64,000 nt of DNA from Macropodus opercularis. Lineage: Eukaryota > Chordata > Actinopteri > Anabantiformes > Osphronemidae. The notes under the pieces are model-generated. The model did not search any database, had not been told where the DNA came from, and worked only from the letters and a program-made list of their open reading frames with translations. Of the stretch, positions 56,901 through 64,000 are shown piece after piece. The DNA lies in contig CM061096.1 in the NCBI GenBank assembly GCA_030770545.1, forward strand, positions 6,987,501 to 7,051,500, written 5' to 3'. The translations under genes were made by a program, and so were the position numbers. The number at the start of each line of letters is the position of its first letter. Position 1 is the first letter of the stretch.

Positions 56901-58306
56901 CTCGAATGCAGCCTGTGTTCTAACTGTTGCCGATGCCCTGCTCTCCATAATGCAATAGTCAGTCCAATCGTATTACTGCTCGCGATTCACGCCAACAGAT
57001 CGATCAGAGACGCACAGGACGGCGTAAGGAGAGAGGAAATGCGGTAGGAGAAGGGCGTACTGCACGCGGAGGCAGCTGCATCTTCAGCCTGTGAAGCCAG
57101 TTTAGACACGCTTCTGATGAAAGCCTTCACACTGATGTGATGTAACCCCACATGCAGCGATGGTGAATCCGTCTGTCATGATCGTGGACGAACCTCTCAG
57201 AACACACTGAAAAGGGCTTTTGACGGCACGTTTTATCGCACCATTTATTCACATTCATTCATTGCACTTTGGCGGCATTAAGCCAGAGGCAGCGCTTCCT
57301 TCTCTTGTACCCTCACGCTTACCAGTCACCAGCCTCGCTCTTTGAATCCTCTCTGGCTTGTAACATTTTTCTGATATCATTTTTGCTGCTCTTCTCTCTC
57401 TTTGTCTCAGGAGCTGGGTCACCTTGAAAGTCCTGCTCACTCTTTCACATCAGCTTTGTGCGAGTGATGCATTCAGCACAATGCATGTTTTAACTGAACT
57501 GAACACTGTCACAGACCCGTGGACAGAATGTGACATGATCCCCTGCACGGCGCGGAGACTAGTCCCAGGGCCCACACTACACTGTCAGCGTAGAGGGATG
57601 GATGTGCTACGCAAACCCTGAGGTGACAAACATGTCTTTGGAAGAGTTTCTGACTGAAAGAACTTCACTCACTCACTCACTCACCCACTCACCCATCTTC
57701 TACACGACTGTCTAATGAGAACCAGCCGGGTGAGACCGAGGCCCCTCTGTGTTTAACCCTTCAGAGTGTGGTTGCGGTGGCAGCACTGACCGTTTGCTTT
57801 ATGTCCGGGATGCCAATGCGAAACACCATCATAGCGATGTGGGCGTCCTCGGATGGCACGGAGTTGGCGCTGCGATCCTTCAGCCTCCTCTGCTGCTGCT
57901 GCTGCTGCTGCTGTAATTGATTGGCTGGCTGCTGGCGTGTGGGTGCGGGGTTGGATGAATAGGGGTTAGCGGCGTGTCCAGGGTTCCCTGGGCGTATCTG
58001 TCTGTCCCCGCTGGGTCGTCCGGCCAGTTTACTTGACTGCCTGTGTCCCTCACCTCTGAGCCCCCGCGACAGGCCTCCTCTCCTGACCTCCTCCATCATG
58101 TCCTCATCCTCGTCTTCCTCGTCACCCTCCAGCTCGCCGTTCTCCTCTTCCTCCCCGTCCTCATCGCGCTCTTCTTCTTCCATTTCTTCCTCCTCTTCTT
58201 CCTCCTCCTCCTCCTCGTCCTCTGCCCCTGGATACATATGTCGACTGTTTCCCAGCATCCTTTGCTGCTCCTCGTCGCTGGACAGGGGGCTGAATGGCAT
58301 CGTCAT
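25462..58306 (-). CDS. shank1: SHANK1 postsynaptic scaffold protein
   Basis: Twenty-three coding exons on the minus strand join with matching phases into 2,441 codons plus stop (2,450 with a 27-nt microexon); human SHANK1 has about 2,160. SHANKs are master scaffolds of excitatory postsynaptic densities, linking GKAP/SAPAP, Homer and the actin cytoskeleton. Visible domains: acidic and Q-rich N-terminus (about 1-145), SHANK N-terminal fold (about 150-255), ankyrin repeats (about 265-485), SH3 (about 607-675), PDZ (about 710-805), proline/serine-rich region (about 880-2340), SAM (about 2354-2419). Diagnostic SHANK1 wording includes MMVFRIGIPD, KKRTVYQMALNKLDEILAAA, SIPIPTIIVKAPSTSSSGRS, VHPLTGKALDP-type blocks and DSGIEELDSRSSSDHH. 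A Homer-type PPLEF motif is present. The start ATG at 58306 has a purine at -3; a stop codon lies upstream in frame. SHANK3 and SHANK2 fit less well, especially between PDZ and SAM. Confidence 0.95.
26866..30400 (-). CDS. shank1: shank1 coding exon 22 (giant proline-rich exon)
   Basis: 3,535 nt with no stop in frame, encoding about 1,178 residues between PDZ and SAM. Conserved islands: ARSLSVPGPDDIPPPPTTAP, SIPIPTIIVKAPSTSSSGRS, LDFTSQFGAAIVGAARRD, SKSIDEGMFSA, FIHPLTGKALDPTSPLGLAL, LPPPLEFANSF (Homer-type site), STASSLTSYDSEVA, DSGIEELDSRSSSDHH, SIINELSSKLQQ. Between them the sequence is fish-specific and low in complexity, including 18 consecutive prolines (28154-28211). The exon starts after a CTGCAG acceptor and ends in AG at a GTACAT donor. 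Confidence 0.95.
30978..31089 (-). CDS. shank1: shank1 coding exon 21
   Basis: 112 nt, PSFGDQSGGMSSGLGYDRGQ to HGMLRQKSI; the MLRQKSIG block matches human SHANK1. Confidence 0.94.
31351..31466 (-). CDS. shank1: shank1 coding exon 20
   Basis: 116 nt, NKLDEILAAAQQTISTNEVP to GRSFYGNE, ends phase 0. Confidence 0.95.
31667..31723 (-). CDS. shank1: shank1 coding exon 19
   Basis: 57 nt, EFESSQATEKKRTVYQMAL, joining to NKLDEILAAAQQT of the next exon. KKRTVYQMALNKLDEILAAA is SHANK1-specific wording. Confidence 0.95.
   Translation of the reverse strand, partial: NSNPHKLQRRRGQSIRWL
31815..31841 (-). CDS. shank1: Candidate 27-nt microexon of shank1
   Basis: Flanked by TTCTTCCAG and GTACTG on the minus strand. 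It adds nine residues, AATPWKKKS, without changing the frame: phase 1 on both sides, fitting exon 18 and exon 19. It lies where human SHANK1 has a variable PAPVPS-type stretch. Symmetric microexons are frequent in neuronal scaffolds. Usage cannot be seen from sequence. Confidence 0.5.
34205..34285 (-). CDS. shank1: shank1 coding exon 18
   Basis: 81 nt, PQQSKRLSTPAIALRSKSMT then SELEEM. The LRSKSMTSELEE block is conserved across SHANKs. Confidence 0.93.
34392..34527 (-). CDS. shank1: shank1 coding exon 17 (PDZ end)
   Basis: 136 nt, VNGQNVVKVGHRQVVNMIRQ to MVTRNPDMEEGSRKK; carries the alpha-B histidine (GHRQVV) typical of class I PDZ domains. Confidence 0.97.
34752..34876 (-). CDS. shank1: shank1 coding exon 16 (PDZ)
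   Basis: 125 nt, QTPIEEFTPTPAFPALQYLE to GLRMGDFLIE, almost identical to mammalian SHANK1. Confidence 0.97.
35032..35114 (-). CDS. shank1: shank1 coding exon 15 (PDZ start)
   Basis: 83 nt, DYIIKEKTVLLQKKDSEGFG then FVLRGAK, including the PDZ carboxylate-binding loop (GFGF). Confidence 0.96.
37980..38430. repeat. Purine/pyrimidine-biased low-complexity tracts
   Basis: Long GA-rich runs on the plus strand at 37980-38010, 38085-38110, 38215-38300 and 38320-38425, interrupted by a CT-rich segment at 38140-38200. They give many overlapping false ORFs. Confidence 0.9.
38036..38142 (-). CDS. shank1: Possible alternative first coding exon of shank1 (short isoform)
   Basis: An ATG in good context (purine at -3, G at +4) opens 35 codons, MAMGACSEEDLSLSLSLSSS to VNRSVWFIY, and ends in AG at a CAG/GTACCT donor. 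This phase is exactly the one needed to join the PDZ exon 15, giving IYSDYIIKEKTV. SHANK2 is known to use an internal first exon at this same junction. The surrounding GA/CT low-complexity sequence makes chance quite possible. Confidence 0.3.
39100..39240. repeat. GA-rich tract
   Basis: Almost pure purine run on the plus strand (GGAAGAAGAGGAAG-type motifs), with another A-rich stretch and a (GT)n of about 14 units at 39647-39675 nearby. Confidence 0.9.
40335..41120 (-). mobile_element. Degenerate RTE-type LINE, endonuclease region
   Basis: Read on the minus strand with several frame breaks, this stretch matches the N-terminal apurinic-like endonuclease of RTE/BovB-class non-LTR retrotransposons common in fish. 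Recognisable blocks in order: VGTLNIGTMTGKSREL, QETRWKGSEARSLGAGFKL, YHGVDGKRNGIGVILKEE, ALKLEIEGVM, then an IGADF block with EGNRGD and RFGLQDRN. The 5' leader at about 41030-41050 resembles the usual fish leader (GGGCATCCAACGTAAAAC). Reverse transcriptase is absent; the copy stops near 40335. It is antisense to the plus strand, hence in the same orientation as shank1. Confidence 0.85.
43374..43449 (-). CDS. shank1: shank1 coding exon 14
   Basis: 76 nt, ESRGERAKRLFRHYTVGSYD then SFDAP, the conserved SH3-PDZ bridge. Ends with AG of a split serine codon. Confidence 0.95.
43598..43711 (-). CDS. shank1: shank1 coding exon 13 (SH3, second part)
   Basis: 114 nt, VLSVGEGGYWEGTVRGRTGW then FPSDCVEEV. 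The tryptophans and the GWFPSDCVEEV end of the SH3 are intact. Confidence 0.95.
44777..44925 (-). CDS. shank1: shank1 coding exon 12 (SH3, first part)
   Basis: 149 nt, includes RRRLYSAVPGRVFVATRAHS and GEREISFNKGDRVK, the start of the SHANK SH3 domain. Confidence 0.95.
45000..45121 (-). CDS. shank1: shank1 coding exon 11
   Basis: 122 nt, GYKHTGTLRSSSSPRGARTR then SPSRG, an RS-rich linker matching the human SHANK1 wording. Confidence 0.92.
45227..45396 (-). CDS. shank1: shank1 coding exon 10
   Basis: 170 nt, starts PFVESPKFAPQRRESV and includes LRANSDSSMNLPDWM, the SHANK linker between ankyrin and SH3. Confidence 0.94.
45553..45619 (-). CDS. shank1: shank1 coding exon 9 (last ankyrin)
   Basis: 67 nt, VAVMSGHFELGEIIKNHRDT then DV, GTAAGT donor, one nucleotide carried over. 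Confidence 0.94.
46107..46184 (-). CDS. shank1: shank1 coding exon 8 (ankyrin)
   Basis: 26 codons, ESCARILLYRGANKDTKNNS then GQTPFQ, phase 0. Confidence 0.95.
46380..46496 (-). CDS. shank1: shank1 coding exon 7 (ankyrin)
   Basis: 39 codons, ACQNGNSQHLEHLLFYGADS to GNTALHICALYNK, phase 0. Confidence 0.95.
47253..47420 (-). CDS. shank1: shank1 coding exon 6 (ankyrin)
   Basis: 56 codons, VLLSLGASPDYKDRRGLTPL through GIRDENGWDETHQ, ankyrin repeats, phase 0. Confidence 0.95.
48087..48241 (-). CDS. shank1: shank1 coding exon 5 (ankyrin)
   Basis: 155 nt, ETPLSLAVQCEPGGGEPIRV then GGAHIDFRAKDGLTPLHKA, an ankyrin repeat with the TPLHKA signature. Confidence 0.95.
49678..50220. repeat. 36-bp minisatellite, 15 copies
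   Basis: Fifteen head-to-tail copies of a 36-bp AT-rich unit (TCAATTAACTACAACACAAG plus 16 more bases). Copies are nearly identical: only one position varies, with C in most copies, T in copies 8 and 9 and A in copies 12 and 14. As 36 is a multiple of 3, one frame stays open as a repeating 12-residue string, but this is intronic and not a gene. Confidence 0.97.
50276..50384 (-). CDS. shank1: shank1 coding exon 4
   Basis: 109 nt, ASLKKFMDYIQTSAVDKMAK to GLDPNYQDSDTG, entry into the ankyrin repeats. The minisatellite at 49678-50220 begins 55 bp beyond its donor. Confidence 0.95.
50570..50641 (-). CDS. shank1: shank1 coding exon 3
   Basis: 24 codons, FRYKTRVYKQTNLDEKQLAK plus LHTK, phase 0. 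Confidence 0.95.
51137..51340 (-). CDS. shank1: shank1 coding exon 2
   Basis: 68 codons, KCLRFNPDATVWKAKQQVLC to SFEKGVPYLE, the ubiquitin-like SHANK N-terminal fold. Phase 0 on both sides. Confidence 0.95.
52666..52717. repeat. (GT)n followed by a 26-G homopolymer
   Basis: About 12 GT units run into 26 consecutive G on the plus strand at 52692-52717, inside shank1 intron 1. The pre-mRNA strand carries C26. Confidence 0.95.
53943..53981. repeat. (GT)n microsatellite
   Basis: About 18 uninterrupted GT units in shank1 intron 1. Confidence 0.96.
54435..54456. repeat. Poly(A) tract of about 22
   Basis: Homopolymer in shank1 intron 1. No LINE or SINE body and no target duplication is evident next to it. 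Confidence 0.9.
57791..58306 (-). CDS. shank1: shank1 coding exon 1 (N-terminus, polyE and polyQ)
   Basis: 172 codons. Begins MTMPFSPLSSDEEQQ, runs through an acidic stretch (residues about 29-76), then eight consecutive glutamines near residue 135, and ends DAHIAMMVFRIGIPDIKQT, which is well conserved in SHANK1. Donor GTCAGT. The exon appears to start in 5' UTR after a TTGTAG acceptor at about 58358. Confidence 0.9.
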
Positions 58307-58359
58307 GGCCACAGAGAGGGGGGCAACAGTAGCAACACCATCATTCCCAGAGAGACACT

Positions 58360-61300
58360 ACAAGGGGTGAAAGTCAAACAGAGAGTGTAGAATAAGAATA
58401 TTGTATTTGTATGTTTATGTGTGTTTACTTTATGATCGAGTTTTGTAGTGATTAAAATTATTTCAGTGACATCTTACATCCCAATGTAAACTTTAGGCTC
58501 TATTACCATCCCTGGTATTTATGCCAGGACAAAACAAACTAATGTCAAGGTTATAAAATCAAGTTCAACAGTGCATTGTTGTTTCAAAACCAACAGTACT
58601 AGTCGTCATTGCTGAAGTGAACGCCAGACCAAATGAATTTGTTAGTGCCCTAACGTGAACATCCATCCTAGTGAACCAGCGTTTGTCTCCACCCTTTCAC
58701 TGCTGAGTATTTGTCACAGTCAGTACGGACAGCTGTACTGTGCTGCAGCTCTTTATTTGACACTCCACACACCCTTTGCTCCTGCCCTCTCCCCAGGGGA
58801 TGCCAGGAGAAGCCACTCAAGAGCATCAGTGATGCAGTGCTGTGCTCAAGTGGAAGCTGAACAAGATAACATATCTGTCCCTGGTGGCTTCTGGTTGGCT
58901 CTGTAAGCTGTTTCAGGATTTTCAGCACCACTACTTTCGAGACAGAACCAAACACTTTAACAAATGATGGGAAGGACAGCAAATTCACAGAAGGACTGAA
59001 GAGCTGCGGAACAAATGGCTTGTAAGTAATTAAGTGCAATTGCTCAAATACTACGTTTGGGAAAGTGAACTTGCAGAATCTGATTTTGCAAACAAGTCTG
59101 GCTACAATATGTCCTGCACTACACACCTGAGTATGTTAAAACAGAAGCGTTCAAAACAGAAACTTCACATAATTGTTTTCATTTCACTTCAAATCAATAT
59201 CTAGCACAGTATATAATAAAGTAAAGTAAATAAATGTCAAGGTTTTTTCTTGTGGGACACAGAGAGAGAACTAAAATTATCAGTTGATCCCCAGGTGACG
59301 TACATACAGATAAGAGGGTAAACCGAAGGACAAGAGAAGGCAAAATAAATGATATCAGTGTTATTTTAGTCATTTAGACTGGCATTAGGTTCTAAAATTA
59401 CAAAAACATGTCAGTAAGAGAATATTATTACAGCTTTCTACAATACAACGTGTGCCAAGTATCTTCTTGAATCAAATATTACACCAGTGGTGTAGTTATT
59501 GGAGGCAATACCTGAAATAAATGACACTGTATCACAGAAAATTGGAATTCTTGCCACAATTCTTCACACTGCGCTGCACACACGCGAATAAAAACAAGTA
59601 TAAGCCAAAGATTGCCAGTCTAAATGACGAAGCAGCACCTTTTTCTGTTTTATGTGTTTGTGCACAAACAAACACACGGTGCACAGACTTGTTATGGCCA
59701 GATTTCTGCCTCAGACTTCGGGAAGCCATTAGTAGGTGAAATTGAGCTCGCAGTCATGAAAATAGGCAGAGATGATAGAAACAACATAGACACGAGGCTC
59801 AGAACACACAACCAGTGACAAATAATCATCATTGTTTCAGTTTAACCCTGTGACTAGCTTTTATGAGTTTCTATTCTATCATGGCTCTTAAATCCACATT
59901 CCTGTTTCTGATTTATTTAGGATCTTCATGTTGACAATAAAGATGTTGACAATAAAAAGGTTGAAATTAAAGAGAGAAACAAAACAGGGGGAGAGGGGCT
60001 GGAAATCAGATTGTTGGAGGGAGCTGATGGAAGAAAGAGACAAGGGTGTGAAGACAGAAACGCAGACAGAGAGCAGCATGGTTGTCAGAAAGCTGACCGA
60101 CCGGGGCGGTGCTTACAGAAGAGATGATAATAAATGGAAGCGAACATATTTTGCATTTTGCTGAGCAATCAAAGATAGGAGAAGCTAGAAGGGGAGGGAA
60201 GAGGACAAATGGAGAAGGACTGAGGAATGAAGGGTGCGATGCATAAAAAAGGGGAAAAGTAAGCAGCGGGAACAGGCTAATGTCCTAAAGCTGGAAACAA
60301 AGCCACTGCATTTTCTGTGTGACGAATCTTTACAGAATCACAAAATGCAGTTGAGGCTTATGTTTACTTCTGATTTATGTTAAAACGTACATGAAATTTT
60401 ATTCTAAAACACTGAACAACTGCTGAAAGTTGGTGGAGCTTTAAAGCCAGTTACATACTCAGTAATACACAGTGATGTTTATTTAATGTCTTCGCTACGA
60501 AATAAAAGGATTACCATTGTTGGAACGACGCATCCTCTGGGGATCATGCAAGAGCTGTAAACTAACAACACTTGGATGTCTGAGAGCAGAGGGGAGCTGA
60601 AGACGCGGCGCACCGAGGTGAGGTTGAGAACATATGTCATGTTGTAAAAGACTCAGAAACAGCATTTAGAGCCACGCAGGAAGCACAAATGCACCACTGG
60701 CGTTCCTTTTAAAGCAGAGCTCATTAAACGAGACAGAGGCTGGTTAAATTGCAGGTTTGGCTTTAGTTGTGATCATTCGTTTTCAGAAATAATAATGCTA
60801 AACTGAGAGATGTGTTATTTATTCGGATATTTATTCAGGTGTCGGCTGATCCCACGGAAGAGAAAATGAATGCAATGTTAAAAGGCTGGATCCAAACTTC
60901 TGAGCAAATCACTCATCACCAGTTACGTCGGAACAGGTCAAAACATGAAAGCACTAACCGGTCCCCAAGGGATGAGAACAGTCGTGACTCATAGCAGGCC
61001 TTCATGAAGGATGCTGCGTTTGTGAGCTTCCGTGCGTCTCTCTGAGTGGAGATGAAAAGCACCGTGGAGCGATTAGATATTAACAACAAGTGATAATCAT
61101 CTCCTCCGTCTCGCCCCTCGCTGTCATAAATCCTTATCTCCCGACATTCTCCTTGAAGAGCTTGTTTCAGTTTCCGGTCACAGCATTAACATTTTCAGTC
61201 AGCTCCCCAACTTAAGGCTGAATTAACCCTCCCCACCCGCCACTCGTTAAGCGATCGAACGCGCAGCTTCACCTGGGAAATTAAAGCATCCAGCAAATGT

Positions 61301-64000
61301 ACTCCAACCGATCGATTATAGGATTAAAAATGTAAGAGGGGCACAAAGGACAGACTACCTGATACTCCTTACACATACCATTAAAGAAAGCGTTTAAAGG
61401 GAAATAAAGAAACATTCACAGCTAATTTACTCTATATGCGATGCTCGCGTTTATTCATACGTGGGTGCTATGATTTATTTACTGTTTTTTGCTGAGAGAG
61501 GCGATTATCGGCTCTCATCTGTGTCCAGTGGCCAAATATAAAGCAACCATCAGCTTAGTTCAGCACAAACGCTGGGAGTAGGGGGGAAACCCAGCAGGCA
61601 GCGTGGCCCCCTGCGGCCACTGCTCCACTTGATGTACATCCCAAAACGATTCCACTCGGCCCCAGAACGAGACGCTAGTAGACAAGATCTTTGACCTTCT
61701 GAGCACATGCAAGCCTGGAAAACTTTGGATCATCTTTAATTGAATAGTCTACATAATCCATCTCTGCCATTACCTTTTTAATTGTGCTTGGCGCATTTAC
61801 AGCAGATTAATTTGAACACTTGCTATCGTCTTCAGCGGGGTTTGTTGTTGAGTCACAGATGTATGACACACACACACAGACTATACCATATTTTGATCAA
61901 CTGCATTCGCTGTTAGCAATCTGTACAAATCTGCTTTTGAGCCCCCCTCCAAAGACGTGCATCCTCCTCCTGGTATTTGTTTGTTATCTAAAATGATCAC
62001 TGAATATACAAATTCACAACCTGTTATATAAAATGCAAAATATTTAAAATGACCATTGTGCTGTTTCTTCCGCAGGAAAGTCACAAAAAAACACACTCAC
62101 ATGGCAAAGACACATCATCACGCGCAGGTTTTTGGCAGCACAAGGTGTTTTTGTGCGCGGAGCTCGGCAGCACTACAGTGTAATCATTTGTAGAACATGA
62201 ACTCCAGCTGTAATTTTGCCCAGTTTCCACTTTAGTGCAAATCAACAAGTGAAGCAGGTGGCAGGTAGTAGCACACTTGTTGAAAACAAAACGCTAGGAC
62301 GTTCACGAATGACAAAACAAAGTGAGATGAGCCACTTAACGTCTCTGTTTATCAAATCAGTGTTTGGGTACAAGGACGACGGACCTGGTTTCTGTTAACT
62401 CAACTTCAAACCTGCTGCTGCTACACGACAGTAAGAGGCAAAGGATTGTGAGGTTCGTAAGGAAGAATTTCGGCTTCTACTTGAGTTTTCGTGCGACAAA
62501 AGTGAGAAAAGAGGTAACTTTGCTGCATGACTTGCTGGAGTCTTGACCTGCTTCTACTAAGCTTTAATCTATCAGCCTGTGTGATGCCATCAAAAGACTT
62601 CTATCCCACCAGCACAGTGACATTTCACCTCCCTCCTTCTCTCTTTTTATCTGTCCAAACACACATGCGTTCTCTCTCTCTTTGGTTCACACTCTCGCTT
62701 ATGTAGGACATAGTGTGTATATAGATAGATATTTTCAGTGTCTTGGTCCCCAGGAAATTTCACTGGGAAACTTCCAAAGAACAGATCGCCCCACTTTCCT
62801 GTCACTAAACTGGAACGGCCGATTACCCTCCCTCCTCTTTTGACACCTACACAGAAAATGGCCCACTGATGCAAAAATGGGCACCGCCACCGTCAATAAA
62901 TCCACCATGTGAAATCTGAATGAAGGCACAGGCCGTGTTTCATTTGTCACCGTCGGGTCGTGTACACGTAATCATCCTGCAGCACAAAAAGCCATTAGGT
63001 GCCAGCTGTACGTCACAGAAGATGACAATGTAGACTGCAGGCGCCACGGGGACTCACGCTAAGTAGAATGAAGCCACGTGTTACACGGGGTTTGATGTAA
63101 CTCTCCCCTGTGCTGTTAAACTGGGGTGAGCACCAGCGGAGGGACGAGGATTGAGTCGGAAAGAAACGGCATCGCTGGTGTTCTCATCGTGGCGACTGAA
63201 CACGTGTGATGTCCCACAACCACTCACCCATCACGCCTGCACTCAGCAATGTGACAGGAGGAGTCGCCGACATTACCGCACAAACAACTGTCTTCCCTGC
63301 TTCACCGTCCTGCATCTCTCCAGCTAAAAAAACAAGTCATTCACGCATATTGTGAAATGAAAAAATCTCACAAAGCCAACCAAGCGCAAGCACATCTGCC
63401 ACGTTTCACCTCTCTGATTACTGAGCAAAAGGGAAAAGGTCACTGTATTAAGACAACAGTGGTTTACAACGAAGATGCGAGTGGGTGTATGAAAGAAATT
63501 AGTGTGTGAGCACTTCCTGAGGCGTAAGAGTGACCTCGAAGCCTGTTTCCCTATGGTTCAAAATGGTGTTTACCTCAGGCTACCACACGGAGCCTTGCGA
63601 CGCAGCCAGTTGAGGTATTTCCCAGTCAAAAATGTGTTTTCCAGACTATTAAGCTCAATTTAATAAAGGTTAGCTCCAAGCACGACCAGTCAAATTAAAA
63701 CAGCGTAATTTCTCAAAAGGATTGTTCTCTCCATCGGCTGCAGCAGCTTCGATTCTCTCTCGTGGAAGTCATCTGTGATATTAATTGGTTATGTAGGTTC
63801 CTAACGCCCCTGGAGGCGGGTTCATTAGCTGACCTGCTCGTCAGTCCAAGGACGTTTCAGTGGCTGATGGATTGCAGAAAGCAACAAGTATAAAAGTGCT
63901 TATTTTTCATCAGCTGTAACATCCTTGTCCCAAATCCAAACGTCTTTAACTGTCCAAACAGTACATCCATGCTGAATTTCTCAAAGATCACTTGCGAACA
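58360..64000. other. shank1 5' UTR intron and/or upstream region
   Basis: No coding exon is supported. The acceptor-like TTGTAG at about 58358 suggests that one or more untranslated exons and the promoter lie further upstream, within or beyond this stretch. Bases 61,600-61,640 and 62,990-63,240 are relatively GC-rich, but no promoter signal is clear. Confidence 0.5.

Larger units (their letters stand above)
51341..57790 (-). other. shank1 intron 1
   Basis: 6.4-kb intron between the N-terminal exon and the SHANK N-terminal fold. It holds several simple repeats; no extra coding exon was seen. A TAAT-rich segment at about 55560-55620 has the look of a conserved regulatory element but cannot be tested here. 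Confidence 0.75.

Noticed and set aside
25462..58306. Assignment to shank2 or shank3
   Set aside because: The KKRTVYQMALNKLDEILAAA and SIPIPTIIVKAPSTSSSGRS blocks, the MLRQKSIG exon and the SAM-proximal wording follow SHANK1; SHANK2/3-specific segments after the PDZ are absent.
58668..59126. 152-codon minus-strand ORF upstream of shank1
   Set aside because: Lacks splice context and any similarity I recognise; the composition fits a random open frame.

Overview
The window is vertebrate genomic DNA, almost certainly from a teleost fish. It has multi-exon genes with GT-AG introns, many CA/GT microsatellites and a decayed RTE-type LINE. Its proteins are clearly fish-like versions of mammalian synaptic and endocytic proteins. 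All exon models below were read by eye: splice-site consensus, matching intron phase across junctions, and agreement with family sequences as I remember them. No search was run.

Layout. (1) 1-9.5 kb has no gene I can name. At 6.6-7.1 kb, two phase-matched minus-strand exons belong to a protein I do not recognise. (2) 9.55-17.4 kb, minus strand: a complete PACSIN (syndapin) gene with nine coding exons and 385 codons. It encodes an F-BAR domain and an SH3 domain joined by an unusually short lysine-rich linker with no NPF motif; it is most like PACSIN3. (3) 18.8-19.93 kb, plus strand: a compact three-exon non-coding gene. Each of its two introns carries one C/D-box snoRNA about 70 nt upstream of the 3' splice site. 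The two snoRNAs share a guide complementary to 28S rRNA, as in the SNORD88 family, so this is a snoRNA host gene. (4) 25.1-58.36 kb, minus strand: shank1, the postsynaptic scaffold. I place 23 coding exons (2,441 codons) plus a symmetric 27-nt microexon. Domains in order are an acidic and polyQ N-terminus, a SHANK N-terminal domain, ankyrin repeats, SH3, PDZ, a very long proline-rich region and a C-terminal SAM domain. (5) 58.4-64 kb is presumed 5' UTR intron or upstream sequence of shank1, with no exon I can support.

Orientation. The snoRNA host and the PACSIN gene are divergent, about 1.4 kb apart. The host and shank1 are tail to tail. In human, as I recall, the SNORD88 host C19orf48 and SHANK1 both lie at 19q13.33, so the pairing here may be old linkage.

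Most notable points: the snoRNA pair and host gene, the unidentified two-exon gene at 6.6-7.1 kb, the shank1 microexon, a possible intragenic first exon feeding the PDZ exon of shank1, and a 15-copy 36-bp minisatellite starting 55 bp from a shank1 5' splice site.
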